From: Bifidobacterium breve
GTDB lineage: Bacteria; Actinomycetota; Acidimicrobiia; Acidimicrobiales; Ilumatobacteraceae
Length of the DNA: 5,823 nucleotides
Reading direction: 5' to 3'
Assembly: GCA_945889575.1 (NCBI GenBank)
Contig: CAMDBY010000115.1
Coordinates: 1-5,823 of the forward strand
This document shows, piece by piece, positions 1 through 5,315 of the stretch (positions within the stretch are counted from its first letter, which is position 1; every line of letters starts with the position of its first letter). The notes beneath the pieces are model-generated. The model had not been told where the DNA came from, made no database searches, and saw nothing but the letters and a program-made list of their open reading frames with translations. The position numbers and the translations under genes were made by a program.

Positions 1-203
1 AAGAAGTAGTACACCTCTGATTGTGCGTGCATGTGGCCGCGTTCTGGTTCCGGCGCCCCCACAGGTATTTCAGCTACTCCTACGGTGAGGCCATGGGTTT
101 CAGTGCGGTCGCTACTAAAGAGAGTCCACCAGTCGACAGCACCTGGCCACGATTCGGTCTCGCAGTCGTCTTCGCGCCGAAATATTGCATCACCTGTAGC
201 CAT
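1..203 (-). CDS. Cupin-domain protein, 5' part only (3' end beyond the window)
   Basis: An open minus-strand frame starts at ATG 203 and reaches the window edge without a stop, giving 67 codons. The protein begins MATGDAIFRRED. Near the edge it has GHMHAQSEVYYF, the HxHxxxE core of cupin motif 1, whose two His and one Glu normally hold a metal ion. It is preceded by a beta-strand-like GLTVGVAEIPVGAPEP stretch, as in small single-domain cupins. A run of six G residues lies just upstream of ATG 203 and could serve as a ribosome binding site. An in-frame ATG at 260 would add 19 residues, but it falls inside the Zur-like operator and its extension looks less protein-like. The gene is divergent from the zinc operon. 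Cupins are too diverse in function to name a substrate from this fragment, and roughly half or more of the protein is missing. Confidence 0.72.
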   Translation of the reverse strand, partial: MATGDAIFRREDDCETESWPGAVDWWTLFSSDRTETHGLTVGVAEIPVGAPEPERGHMHAQSEVYYF

Positions 204-244
204 ATGCCCCCCGTGTGTTGTTCTGACCTTATTACTGATGTCTT

Positions 245-299
245 TCCCAGTGATTCTCATTATTGGGAATGGTTCTCATTATGGATAACCTCATTCTCG
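245..299. promoter_or_regulatory. Tandem Zur-like operator between the cupin gene and the zinc operon
   Basis: Three copies of an ATTCTC/GTTCTC core sit in the same orientation. The 15-mers are TCCCAGTGATTCTCA (245-259), TGGGAATGGTTCTCA (264-278) and a weaker ATAACCTCATTCTCG (285-299). Against the usual bacterial Zur consensus TGAAAATGATTTTCA, as I know it, the second matches 11 of 15 positions and pairs 5 of 7 arms; the first matches 10 of 15. The copies are 19 and 21 bp apart, about two helical turns, so dimers would bind one face of the DNA. Weak promoter hexamers overlap the array, for example TTCTCA 254-259 with CATTAT 277-282 at 17 bp spacing, or GATAAC 284-289. Occupancy would therefore block the znuA promoter and perhaps the divergent cupin promoter. 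Zur as the ligand is inferred from the motif and the downstream genes; no zur gene is in view. Confidence 0.6.
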
Positions 300-1237
300 T
301 GAACCGTTTCCTTGCTGTGGCATCTCTTGTGCTGGCGCTCTCTGCCTGCGGCGGCTCATCGTCACAGGTCGACGCAAACAAGACGCAGATCACTGTGGCC
401 GCCTCGTTCTACCCCATCGAAGAGATTGTGCGCAAGGTTGGCGGCACACATGTCAACGTTGTTGAACTCACCCCAGCTGGTCAGGGCGCACACGACGTGC
501 AGCTGACCGCAAAACAACTCACCGTTCTGTCGACTTCATCTGCAGTGTTCTACATCAGTGATGGTTTTCAGCCAGAGGTTGAAAAAGCAGTTGCATCGTT
601 ACCGGGCTCCGTAGTTCCCGTTGACTTACTGCAATCAGTCACTCTTCTCGATGTAGTTGCACAACTTGATGGCACTGAAGGCGAAACAGATGGTGAAGTG
701 CTGGCATCAGGCAAAGACCCACACGTGTGGCTTGACCCCGCGAACATGATTGCAATGACCACTGCAGTTGCAGATGCGCTGTCTCAGTTGAGCCCGGAAT
801 TTGCAACCCAATTCAATGCCGCAGCACAGTCGTTCATTGCGGAATTACAGACATTAGGAAACGAGATTGACGCTCAACTTGCCAACTGTGAATCACGAGT
901 GCTTGTCACTTCCCATCGCGCATTTGCCTATCTTGCCAAACGAGCCAATATCCGCCAAGTAGCAATTGCCGGAGTCAACCCTGAAGAAGAACCGTCTGCT
1001 AAAAGCTTGGAAGCAATTGCCAGTTTTGCTCGAGCCAACAAAGTCAGCACCATTTTCTTTGAGACTCTTCTTCCCGCTGATCTTGCTAAGACATTGGCAG
1101 ACAAAGTAGGTGCAACTCCAGACCTGCTTGATCCTGTCGAAGGTATTAGCAGTGCAGACATCGCAGGCGGCGCGTCATATATTTCAATCCAGCGGGACAA
1201 TCTGTCACGTCTTGTGAAGGGATTGCGGTGCTCGTGA
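299..1237 (+). CDS. znuA: ZnuA-like zinc ABC transporter substrate-binding lipoprotein
   Basis: Extracytoplasmic metal-binding protein of the cluster A-I (ZnuA/TroA) family; it would capture Zn2+ and deliver it to the permease at 1977. With GTG 299 as start, the protein begins MNRFLAVASLVLALSACGG, a compact lipoprotein signal with lipobox LSAC and lipidated Cys17. Expected metal ligands are present: His65 (GAHD), His142 (DPHVWLDP), His206 (SHRAF) and Asp278 (LLDPVEG). A His at the third position is the zinc-type pattern; manganese-type relatives usually have Glu. The loop before DPHVW, His-rich in many ZnuA proteins, is short and acidic (DGTEGETDGE). Cys197 and Cys311 near the C-terminus could form a disulfide. 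Upstream in-frame ATGs at 263, 269 and 281 lie inside the Zur-like operator and would lengthen the signal; 281 cannot be excluded. No clear Shine-Dalgarno precedes any candidate, so translation may be leaderless. The stop overlaps the next gene's start. Confidence 0.88.
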   Translation: MNRFLAVASLVLALSACGGSSSQVDANKTQITVAASFYPIEEIVRKVGGTHVNVVELTPAGQGAHDVQLTAKQLTVLSTSSAVFYISDGFQPEVEKAVASLPGSVVPVDLLQSVTLLDVVAQLDGTEGETDGEVLASGKDPHVWLDPANMIAMTTAVADALSQLSPEFATQFNAAAQSFIAELQTLGNEIDAQLANCESRVLVTSHRAFAYLAKRANIRQVAIAGVNPEEEPSAKSLEAIASFARANKVSTIFFETLLPADLAKTLADKVGATPDLLDPVEGISSADIAGGASYISIQRDNLSRLVKGLRCS

Positions 1238-1977
1238 ACACTCACTCAGATTCCACCGTTCTTGCAGCTGTCGATGTCGCGGTCTCCTACGGTGATTATG
1301 AAGCGTTAACTGCCAGCAGTTTTTCTGTAGATACGGGCGAGTTGATTGCTGTTGTTGGCCCCAACGGAGCAGGTAAATCAACCCTGTTTAAGGCACTTGC
1401 CGGCTTCATTGATCATCAGGGCGATGTCGTAGTGCACGGCGAACAGTGTCATCACCTCGAGCGTCAAGCCATTGCATACATTCCGCAACATTCAGACGTA
1501 GATCTGCGCTTCCCCGTCACCGTTGCTGAAGTAGTCATGGCAGGACGCCGCCGCTTTCATGGTGCGCGCATGCGACCATCGCGCAGCGACCACGACCATG
1601 TTGCAGAATGCTTGTCACAGGTAGACCTTGCCGACATGGGTACGCGTTCGCTCGCAACCTTGTCTGGCGGTCAAGTACAACGCGTACTACTCGCTCGAGC
1701 TCTCGCTCAAGAGGCTGATGTGCTGTTGCTCGACGAAGCGTTATCTGGTGTTGATGTGCGCCACACAGCAGACCTCATTGACTTGTTCACTCAGTTATGC
1801 GCTCGCGGTACGTCAGTGCTGGTCTCTACTCACGACCTTGGCCTGGTGCGTACTCACTTTTCGCGTTGTCTCACACTGAACGGGCGCATCATCGGTGATG
1901 GCAGCCCAGCCATTGAATTGGGTGGCGACAGGCTGGAAGCGGTCTTTAGTCGCACGTCTGTACAGGGTCGGTCATAA
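1228..1977 (+). CDS. znuC: ZnuC-like zinc ABC transporter ATP-binding protein
   Basis: Cytoplasmic ATPase that would drive the ZnuB-like permease. The 249-residue protein has a complete nucleotide-binding domain: Walker A GPNGAGKS (44-51), Q-loop Gln87 in YIPQH, signature LSGGQ (145-149), Walker B VLLLDE (165-170), D-loop SGVD (173-176) and switch His202 in STHD. RFPVTVAEVVMAGR after the Q-loop is typical of metal/chelate-type ATPases. The residue after the catalytic Glu is Ala (DEALSGVD) where relatives mostly have Pro, a mild oddity that should not abolish hydrolysis. GTG 1228 has GAAGGG (1216-1221) six bases upstream; GTG 1234, which overlaps the znuA stop as GTGA, is an alternative two codons downstream. 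Either way the gene overlaps znuA, implying translational coupling. The short C-terminal region lacks an extra regulatory domain. Confidence 0.92.
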   Translation: MLVNTHSDSTVLAAVDVAVSYGDYEALTASSFSVDTGELIAVVGPNGAGKSTLFKALAGFIDHQGDVVVHGEQCHHLERQAIAYIPQHSDVDLRFPVTVAEVVMAGRRRFHGARMRPSRSDHDHVAECLSQVDLADMGTRSLATLSGGQVQRVLLARALAQEADVLLLDEALSGVDVRHTADLIDLFTQLCARGTSVLVSTHDLGLVRTHFSRCLTLNGRIIGDGSPAIELGGDRLEAVFSRTSVQGRS

Positions 1978-2837
1978 TGCATTGGCTACTTGACCCCTTT
2001 CAATCTGACTTCTCTCAACGTGCTGGCATCGTGTGCCTGATGGTGGGCGTGCTCGCCCCCGTGGTTGGCACATGGGTGTCACTGCGCCGCCTTGCATACA
2101 TGGGCGACGCCATGTCTCATTCACTTCTTGGCGGTGTTGCATTGGCCTTTGCCTGGTTCGGCACAGCAGCAGTTCTTCCCGGTGCTTTAGTCGCCGGAAT
2201 TTTCATGGCTGTTGTCATTCACTTGCTATCGCAGAACCGCCGCATCGCACACGACTCGATCATTGCTGTTGTCGGCAGTGGCATGTTTGCATTTGGCGTT
2301 CTGGCACTCGGCAAAGTTGACACATCTGTCTCACTTACACACTTTTTATTCGGGCAATTGCTCACCGTTAACACTCTTGACATGTGGATCACATTCGCTC
2401 TCACCATCGGCAGTTTGTTCTTTGTGTGGTTCCGCTTCGAAGACTTAAAGATTGCAACGTTTGATCGCGATCACGCCACCCAAGTTGGCGTGCGCGCCCA
2501 GCGCCTTGATGCCGCAATGTTGGTTCTCTTAGCCATTTGCGTTGTGGTGTGTTTATCCACCGTTGGCACTGTTCTTACTGTGTCATTGCTCATTACCCCC
2601 ACGGCGACTGCCCGGCTGTTCTTTAATCGAGTGGGTTCCATTACGCGAGCAGCAGTTGCTATTGGACTCTCCGAAGTTCTTATTGGTTTCATTGTGTCAT
2701 ATCACGCAGACCTTGCACCTGGGCCAACAATCACTCTTATCACCACTGTTGTGTTTATCATTATGTATGTCACACAGTTCGCAACATCGGATCGCGCCTA
2801 TGTTCACCACACACATGAACACGAACATCACAAATGA
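1977..2837 (+). CDS. znuB: ZnuB-like zinc ABC transporter permease with His-rich C-terminal tail
   Basis: Integral membrane permease of the ABC-3 family, 286 residues, expected to form a homodimeric zinc channel coupled to the ATPase at 1228. Hydrophobic segments run through most of the chain, roughly residues 17-36, 50-80, 90-112, 128-150, 178-210, 222-242 and 250-266. Family landmarks are GTWVSLRRLAYMGDAMSHSL near the N-terminus, HDSIIAVVGSGMFAFGVLAL, and a cytoplasmic stretch around FDRDHATQVGVRAQRLD that normally contacts the ATPase. The protein ends in HHTHEHEHHK (277-286), a plausible metal-binding tail; such His clusters are more often found in the binding protein, whose loop here is acidic. 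ATG 1977 shares a base with the znuC TAA stop (TAATG), and its own stop overlaps the next start (ATGA), so expression is probably coupled on both sides. Confidence 0.92.
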   Translation: MHWLLDPFQSDFSQRAGIVCLMVGVLAPVVGTWVSLRRLAYMGDAMSHSLLGGVALAFAWFGTAAVLPGALVAGIFMAVVIHLLSQNRRIAHDSIIAVVGSGMFAFGVLALGKVDTSVSLTHFLFGQLLTVNTLDMWITFALTIGSLFFVWFRFEDLKIATFDRDHATQVGVRAQRLDAAMLVLLAICVVVCLSTVGTVLTVSLLITPTATARLFFNRVGSITRAAVAIGLSEVLIGFIVSYHADLAPGPTITLITTVVFIIMYVTQFATSDRAYVHHTHEHEHHK

Positions 2838-3274
2838 ATCGTGACCCACTTGCAGACTCAGGACTTGATCTCACCACATTGACATTGTGCGACTATGCCA
2901 ATGTTCGTGAAGGAATGCTGAACATTGTCAGCAGTGGTGTCACACGCATCGCTGTACATTCAGGCTTTCCATCAGAAGTTGATTCATACATTGCAATGTC
3001 TGTGTATGTGCAACCGCACCGAGTTGGCACGGCTCACCATGGGCGCGTCATTATTCGCTTCCCCGATACCGCAGAGGAAATAGCCCGTATCGACTTCGAA
3101 TTCAACGTCGATGCGGAACGTCACCCTGGCGAAGGCTTGTTCTTCCCGTTCGCACTTCCACTACGCGGCATCGGGTTCCCTCATGCTGGGCAAGTCGATA
3201 TCTCAGTAAGTTTGAATGACCAGCCAGCAGGCCTCGTGAGCTTTTGGCTGATTGACAACTCTGCTTCCCAGTAA
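2834..3274 (+). CDS. Small protein resembling DUF6941 type, fourth gene of the zinc operon
   Basis: A 146-residue soluble protein with no signal peptide or membrane segment. The opening LTLCDYANVREGMLNIVSSGVTRI followed by an alternating hydrophobic pattern resembles proteins annotated as DUF6941, a predicted beta-rich family of unknown function; this is recognition from memory, not a search result. The middle (IIRFPDTAEEIARIDFEF) and end (VDISVSLNDQPAGLVSFWLID) fit a beta-sandwich with a strand-loop-strand finish. ATG 2834 overlaps the znuB stop in ATGA with no visible Shine-Dalgarno, so it is probably translated by coupling and belongs to the zinc operon transcript. Four His residues are scattered with no clear metal site: no CxxC and no HxH. 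A role in zinc handling is suggested only by position; a chance neighbour captured by the operon is as likely. No function is assigned. Confidence 0.8.
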   Translation: MNRDPLADSGLDLTTLTLCDYANVREGMLNIVSSGVTRIAVHSGFPSEVDSYIAMSVYVQPHRVGTAHHGRVIIRFPDTAEEIARIDFEFNVDAERHPGEGLFFPFALPLRGIGFPHAGQVDISVSLNDQPAGLVSFWLIDNSASQ

Positions 3275-3287
3275 CTCATTTCTGGTC

Positions 3288-3293
3288 TACTCT
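3288..3293 (+). promoter_or_regulatory. Possible -10 element for a leaderless start at 3300
   Basis: TACTCT fits the TAnnnT pattern of actinobacterial -10 elements and ends seven bases before ATG 3300. Transcription starting at about 3300 would give a leaderless message, matching the lack of a ribosome binding site. A perfect TTGACA at 3252-3257 is 30 bp upstream and too distant to be its -35 partner. Read-through from the zinc operon, whose last gene stops only 25 bases before this start, is also possible. Weak evidence. Confidence 0.22.
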
Positions 3294-3299
3294 TCGGCT

Positions 3300-3563
3300 A
3301 TGGAAAGCCTTGCAATTCTTGCCGCAGTCATCATGCTAGTAATTGTCGTGTTGGGGGTTATTTCATTGGTTGCAGTATTTCGCAAACCGAAATCTTCCGG
3401 CTCACGTGGGCTCTTTACCGCCATGCACGTCGCGTCAATTTTTGCTGGCGGATGGCTGATGTCGTTACCCGTCGGAATCGGTGCGCGCTTTCTGGGGCTC
3501 CTTGTTTTTGCTGCCGGCTGCGTCGGACTGCTGCGAATTTTCCGAGGCACATCTCGGTCGTAA
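3300..3563 (+). CDS. Small three-helix membrane protein, unknown function
   Basis: An 87-residue protein, mostly membrane-embedded. Residues about 4-27 (ILAAVIMLVIVVLGVISLVAV) form the first helix. A basic linker FRKPKSSGSRG, likely cytoplasmic, follows. Two further helices are at about 38-55 (MHVASIFAGGWLMSLPVGIG) and 59-78 (FLGLLVFAAGCVGLLRIF). The C-terminus RGTSRS is basic. The frame is open back to a TTG at 3252, but that start would overlap the preceding gene and add a non-signal-like MTTLLPSN extension, so ATG 3300 is preferred. No ribosome binding site is visible. I do not recognise a family; the hydrophobic pattern is generic. It is the last plus-strand gene before the terminator and could be co-transcribed with the zinc operon. 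Confidence 0.68.
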   Translation: MESLAILAAVIMLVIVVLGVISLVAVFRKPKSSGSRGLFTAMHVASIFAGGWLMSLPVGIGARFLGLLVFAAGCVGLLRIFRGTSRS

Positions 3564-3576
3564 CCCAGAAATGCAA

Positions 3577-3610
3577 ACGGGCCGCCGGTTCGAATGAACC
3601 GACAGCCCGT
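3577..3610. terminator. Hairpin terminator shared by convergent genes
   Basis: Outer arms ACGGGC (3577-3582) and GCCCGT (3605-3610) pair. After a 3/3 internal loop, inner arms CGGTTC (3586-3591) and GAACCG (3596-3601) pair around a GAAT loop. The hairpin lies 13 bases past the plus-strand stop at 3563 and 22 bases past the minus-strand stop at 3633. Neither side has a long T run. On the minus strand it is followed by TTTGCATTTCT, on the plus strand by TAGCTG, so it may work better for the minus-strand gene. Confidence 0.68.
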
Positions 3611-3632
3611 AGCTGAAATATGTGGCGAGAAC

Positions 3633-3941
3633 TTAAGCGCGAAGGCCCTTGTTCACCATGTTGATAACTGCATCTTTCACCGGAATCATTCCGAGAATAA
3701 TGGCGCCATTGGCGACATAGGTCATCCATTCATCTGCGAATGTGACTCCCCAACCTGCGATCGGGTTCATCTTCAACCACCACACCATGCCGACGGCAAT
3801 GATGAGTGAAAGATGCGCTCCGATAAGTGGCAACTTGCTGATGGCGCCATGGGCGCCGACAAGGTGTAATACCGACTCGATGACCGAAACAACGGCACCA
3901 AGTAGGAGGGCTGATAGGAGCAAGGCTCCGAGTGTGTACAT
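3633..3941 (-). CDS. Small multi-helix membrane protein, unknown function
   Basis: A 102-residue hydrophobic protein that I cannot place in a named family. Predicted helices are at about 2-29 (starting YTLGALLLSALLLGAVVSV), 40-57 (LIGAHLSLIIAVGMVWWL) and 68-92 (ADEWMTYVANGAIILGMIPV). Polar loops carry HLVGAHGAISK and KMNPIAGWGVTF. The end, KDAVINMVNKGLRA, is amphipathic and basic. ATG 3941 is chosen because GGGGA (3948-3952) lies six bases upstream as a ribosome binding site and a TATAGT -10 lies further up. The frame stays open to an ATG at 4049, but that 36-residue extension (MGNPYGVWSLWIST...) reads across palindromes and the probable promoter, so I treat it as non-coding. The gene has its own likely promoter and ends just before the shared terminator. 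Confidence 0.72.
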   Translation of the reverse strand: MYTLGALLLSALLLGAVVSVIESVLHLVGAHGAISKLPLIGAHLSLIIAVGMVWWLKMNPIAGWGVTFADEWMTYVANGAIILGMIPVKDAVINMVNKGLRA

Positions 3942-3981
3942 AAGGTTTCCCCAATTCTGCGGCACGTGGTCCGCATGGCGA

Positions 3982-3987
3982 ACTATA
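3982..3987 (-). promoter_or_regulatory. Probable -10 element of the 3633-3941 membrane protein gene
   Basis: Read on the minus strand, TATAGT matches TATAAT at five of six positions and would start transcription near 3975, leaving a leader of about 34 bases that contains the GGGGA ribosome binding site. No convincing -35 lies at 16-18 bp; the region there is ACCATT. Confidence 0.4.
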
Positions 3988-4069
3988 AAAGAGTGATTGT
4001 GAAAAATGGTGGATATCCACAGGCTCCATACCCCATATGGGTTTCCCAAGGTTTTTTTCCACAGGCGGA

Positions 4070-4110
4070 CACAGTGGCGTGACAGTCGTCACTAAAAAGT
4101 CGCCACAGTG
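4070..4110 (-). terminator. Hairpin after ppa, possible terminator
   Basis: CACAGTGGCG (4070-4079) and CGCCACAGTG (4101-4110) form a 10-bp stem with one mismatch. Within the loop an alternative GTGAC-AGTC-GTCAC hairpin (4079-4092) can form. The structure begins ten bases past the ppa stop. Minus-strand TTTTT falls inside the loop and the sequence after the stem is A-rich rather than T-rich, so classical intrinsic termination is doubtful; it may instead protect the 3' end or bind a protein. Confidence 0.42.
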
Positions 4111-4119
4111 ACAGGCCGG

Positions 4120-4608
4120 TTAGTGGTCGAGATGAGCCAGTCGTTCGATGGCAGCAAGGATTTCCGTTTCGGCAGCCTGACGGCCTTCCCAACCCTTCAC
4201 GGTGGTGTCTTTGTTCGGCTCAAGAAGTTTGTACACCTCAAAAAAGTTGCCCACTTCGTCGAGTAAGTGCTCGGGCAAATCACCAATATCAACGTATTGA
4301 TTCATGCGTGAGTCATGTGATGACACGCACAGCACTTTTGCATCGGGCCCTTTTTCATCTGTCATCCAGAACACGGCAACGGGGCGCACCCACACGTGGC
4401 AGCCGGGAAATGTTGGCTGGCTCAGCCACACCAACGCATCAAGTGGGTCGCCATCTTCACCGTGAGTGCCTGGAAAGAAACCGTAATCAAGCGGATATTG
4501 CGTTGCCGTAAACAAGGTGCGATCAAGCCAGATGTCTCCGGTGACGTGATCCATTTCGTATTTGTTGCGAGACCCTTGCGGAATCTCAACAATCATTTCA
4601 ACTTCCAT
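4120..4608 (-). CDS. ppa: Inorganic pyrophosphatase, family I
   Basis: Cytoplasmic enzyme that hydrolyses pyrophosphate to two phosphates with Mg2+, pulling nucleic acid, protein-charging and lipid synthesis forward. The 162 residues contain the family signature EDGDPLDALV, with metal-binding Asp52, Asp54 and Asp57. Also present are GSRNKYE (12-18), YPLDYGFFP (38-46), Asp84, Asp89 and Lys91 in TDEKGPDAKVL, and Tyr126-Lys127 in FFEVYK; these correspond to the known active-site residues of the E. coli enzyme. Length and N-terminus (MEVEMIVEIPQGSRNKYE) fit the M. tuberculosis enzyme, supporting ATG 4608 as start. Met5 at 4596, one base past the tetR stop and with GGAAG upstream, is an alternative start. 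ATG 4608 lies inside the tetR 3' end (11-base overlap) and lacks a clear Shine-Dalgarno, so translation is probably coupled to tetR. No missing catalytic residue is seen. Confidence 0.96.
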   Translation of the reverse strand: MEVEMIVEIPQGSRNKYEMDHVTGDIWLDRTLFTATQYPLDYGFFPGTHGEDGDPLDALVWLSQPTFPGCHVWVRPVAVFWMTDEKGPDAKVLCVSSHDSRMNQYVDIGDLPEHLLDEVGNFFEVYKLLEPNKDTTVKGWEGRQAAETEILAAIERLAHLDH

Positions 4609-5290
4609 GTGGAGAGTCTACGGTCGTTTCTGCACCTGCCGTAATAACAGAGTTGATGATTAAGCGAAGAAGTACTCTCATTTCGTCACTAGCCGCTTCT
4701 CTATCCTCTACATCGATGAGGTCATCAAGAACTGACCCAAATGATTGAGCCATGATCAACGAGGCCAACGGCGGGGCAAGTGACACGGCTGCACGAATTG
4801 ATTCTTCCGTATGTCCTGGTTGCTGGGAGACCACCGCTTCCAATGCAACTGTCAGAAAGCTAATCACATGTTTTTGATTCTCGAGATGAATTGCTGAAAG
4901 CCGTGTTCGGAGTTCGGGAAGTTCAGCAGATGCCGCCAGTATTTGTAATCTTTGCCAGCGGCCAGGCATTCGAAATTTCTGCTGGACAGTGGCAAACAAA
5001 ATGGCGATGTCATCAACCGAAGGATTCTGCATTTCATTGAAGACGTCCGCATAAGCAGAAAGCTTTTGGTAGCTATCGCTGTCATAGAGCTGACTCAGCA
5101 CTTCGGTCAATAAGCCATCTCGATTGCCGTAGTACTTGTAGATCAGCGGCACTGATACTTCAGCTTTTTGTGCCACCACTTCCATACGCAAACCAGAAGT
5201 GCCAGAATCCAACAGTTCTTGTTCAGTCGCTCGAATGATTCGTTGACGCGATGTGAGCTTTCCCACTGGATACATCGCCACATTGTACAT
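4598..5290 (-). CDS. TetR/AcrR-family transcriptional regulator
   Basis: About 230 residues. The N-terminal DNA-binding domain spans about 12-60: TSRQRIIRATEQELLDSGTS, then the helix-turn-helix VAQKAEVSVPLIYKYYGNRDGLL, which closely follows the TetR_N pattern (a recognition helix ending in Y-x-Y/H-F/Y-G-x-R-D/E-x-L). The remainder is helical and variable, as expected of the ligand-binding and dimerisation domain; I cannot infer a ligand. ATG 5290 is used; TTG 5296 and ATG 5275 are in-frame alternatives, and no strong Shine-Dalgarno is seen. A TATATT -10 is at 5309-5314. Its 3' end overlaps ppa by 11 bases, making the two a probable transcriptional unit. Targets are unknown. TetR proteins commonly regulate themselves, so ppa could follow its autoregulation, but I see no clear operator palindrome near the start. 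Confidence 0.93.
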   Translation of the reverse strand: MYNVAMYPVGKLTSRQRIIRATEQELLDSGTSGLRMEVVAQKAEVSVPLIYKYYGNRDGLLTEVLSQLYDSDSYQKLSAYADVFNEMQNPSVDDIAILFATVQQKFRMPGRWQRLQILAASAELPELRTRLSAIHLENQKHVISFLTVALEAVVSQQPGHTEESIRAAVSLAPPLASLIMAQSFGSVLDDLIDVEDREAASDEMRVLLRLIINSVITAGAETTVDSPHGS

Positions 5291-5308
5291 ACCCAATTTG
5301 GCTACTGA

Positions 5309-5314
5309 AATATA
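5309..5314 (-). promoter_or_regulatory. Possible -10 element of tetR
   Basis: On the minus strand TATATT (five of six to TATAAT) would start transcription near 5302, about a dozen bases before ATG 5290. A TTGACC (5328-5333 on the plus coordinates) is only 13 bp upstream, too close for a standard -35. The element overlaps the stop region of the upstream gene, so read-through from that gene is also possible across the short gap. Confidence 0.3.
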
Positions 5315-5315
5315 T

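Larger units (their letters stand above)
3942..4119. other. Palindrome-rich intergenic region with DnaA-box-like repeats
   Basis: This non-coding gap between ppa and the downstream membrane protein gene holds several ordered elements. GTGGATATCCAC (4009-4020) is a perfect 12-bp palindrome and CCCATATGGG (4032-4041) a perfect 10-bp one. TCCACAGGC occurs twice, at 4016-4024 and 4058-4066. With their left flanks these give ATATCCACA (4013-4021) and TTTTCCACA (4055-4063), each 8 of 9 to the DnaA box TTATCCACA and exactly 42 bp apart. A seven-T run precedes the second copy. The -10 of the membrane protein gene and the ppa-distal hairpin lie at the two ends. No dnaA, dnaN or other replication gene is nearby, so an origin is not claimed; a protein-binding regulatory region is the safer reading. 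Confidence 0.45.

Noticed and set aside
263..298. Longer znuA N-terminus from ATG 263, 269 or 281
   Set aside because: Would translate through the Zur-like array and lengthen the signal peptide with an uncharged LILV stretch; GTG 299 gives a standard lipoprotein signal. 281 remains possible.
21..302. Plus-strand open frames across 21-302
   Set aside because: Antisense to the cupin gene and running across the operator; composition is not protein-like.
3252..3299. TTG 3252 start for the 87-residue membrane protein
   Set aside because: Overlaps the previous gene and adds residues unlike a membrane protein N-terminus; ATG 3300 is simpler.
3942..4049. 36-residue extension of the minus-strand membrane protein to ATG 4049
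   Set aside because: Crosses the likely -10, the ribosome binding site and perfect palindromes; the extension has no domain features.
4009..4066. Replication origin
   Set aside because: Only two near-consensus DnaA boxes, no strongly AT-rich unwinding region, and no dnaA, dnaN, gyrB or parAB nearby.
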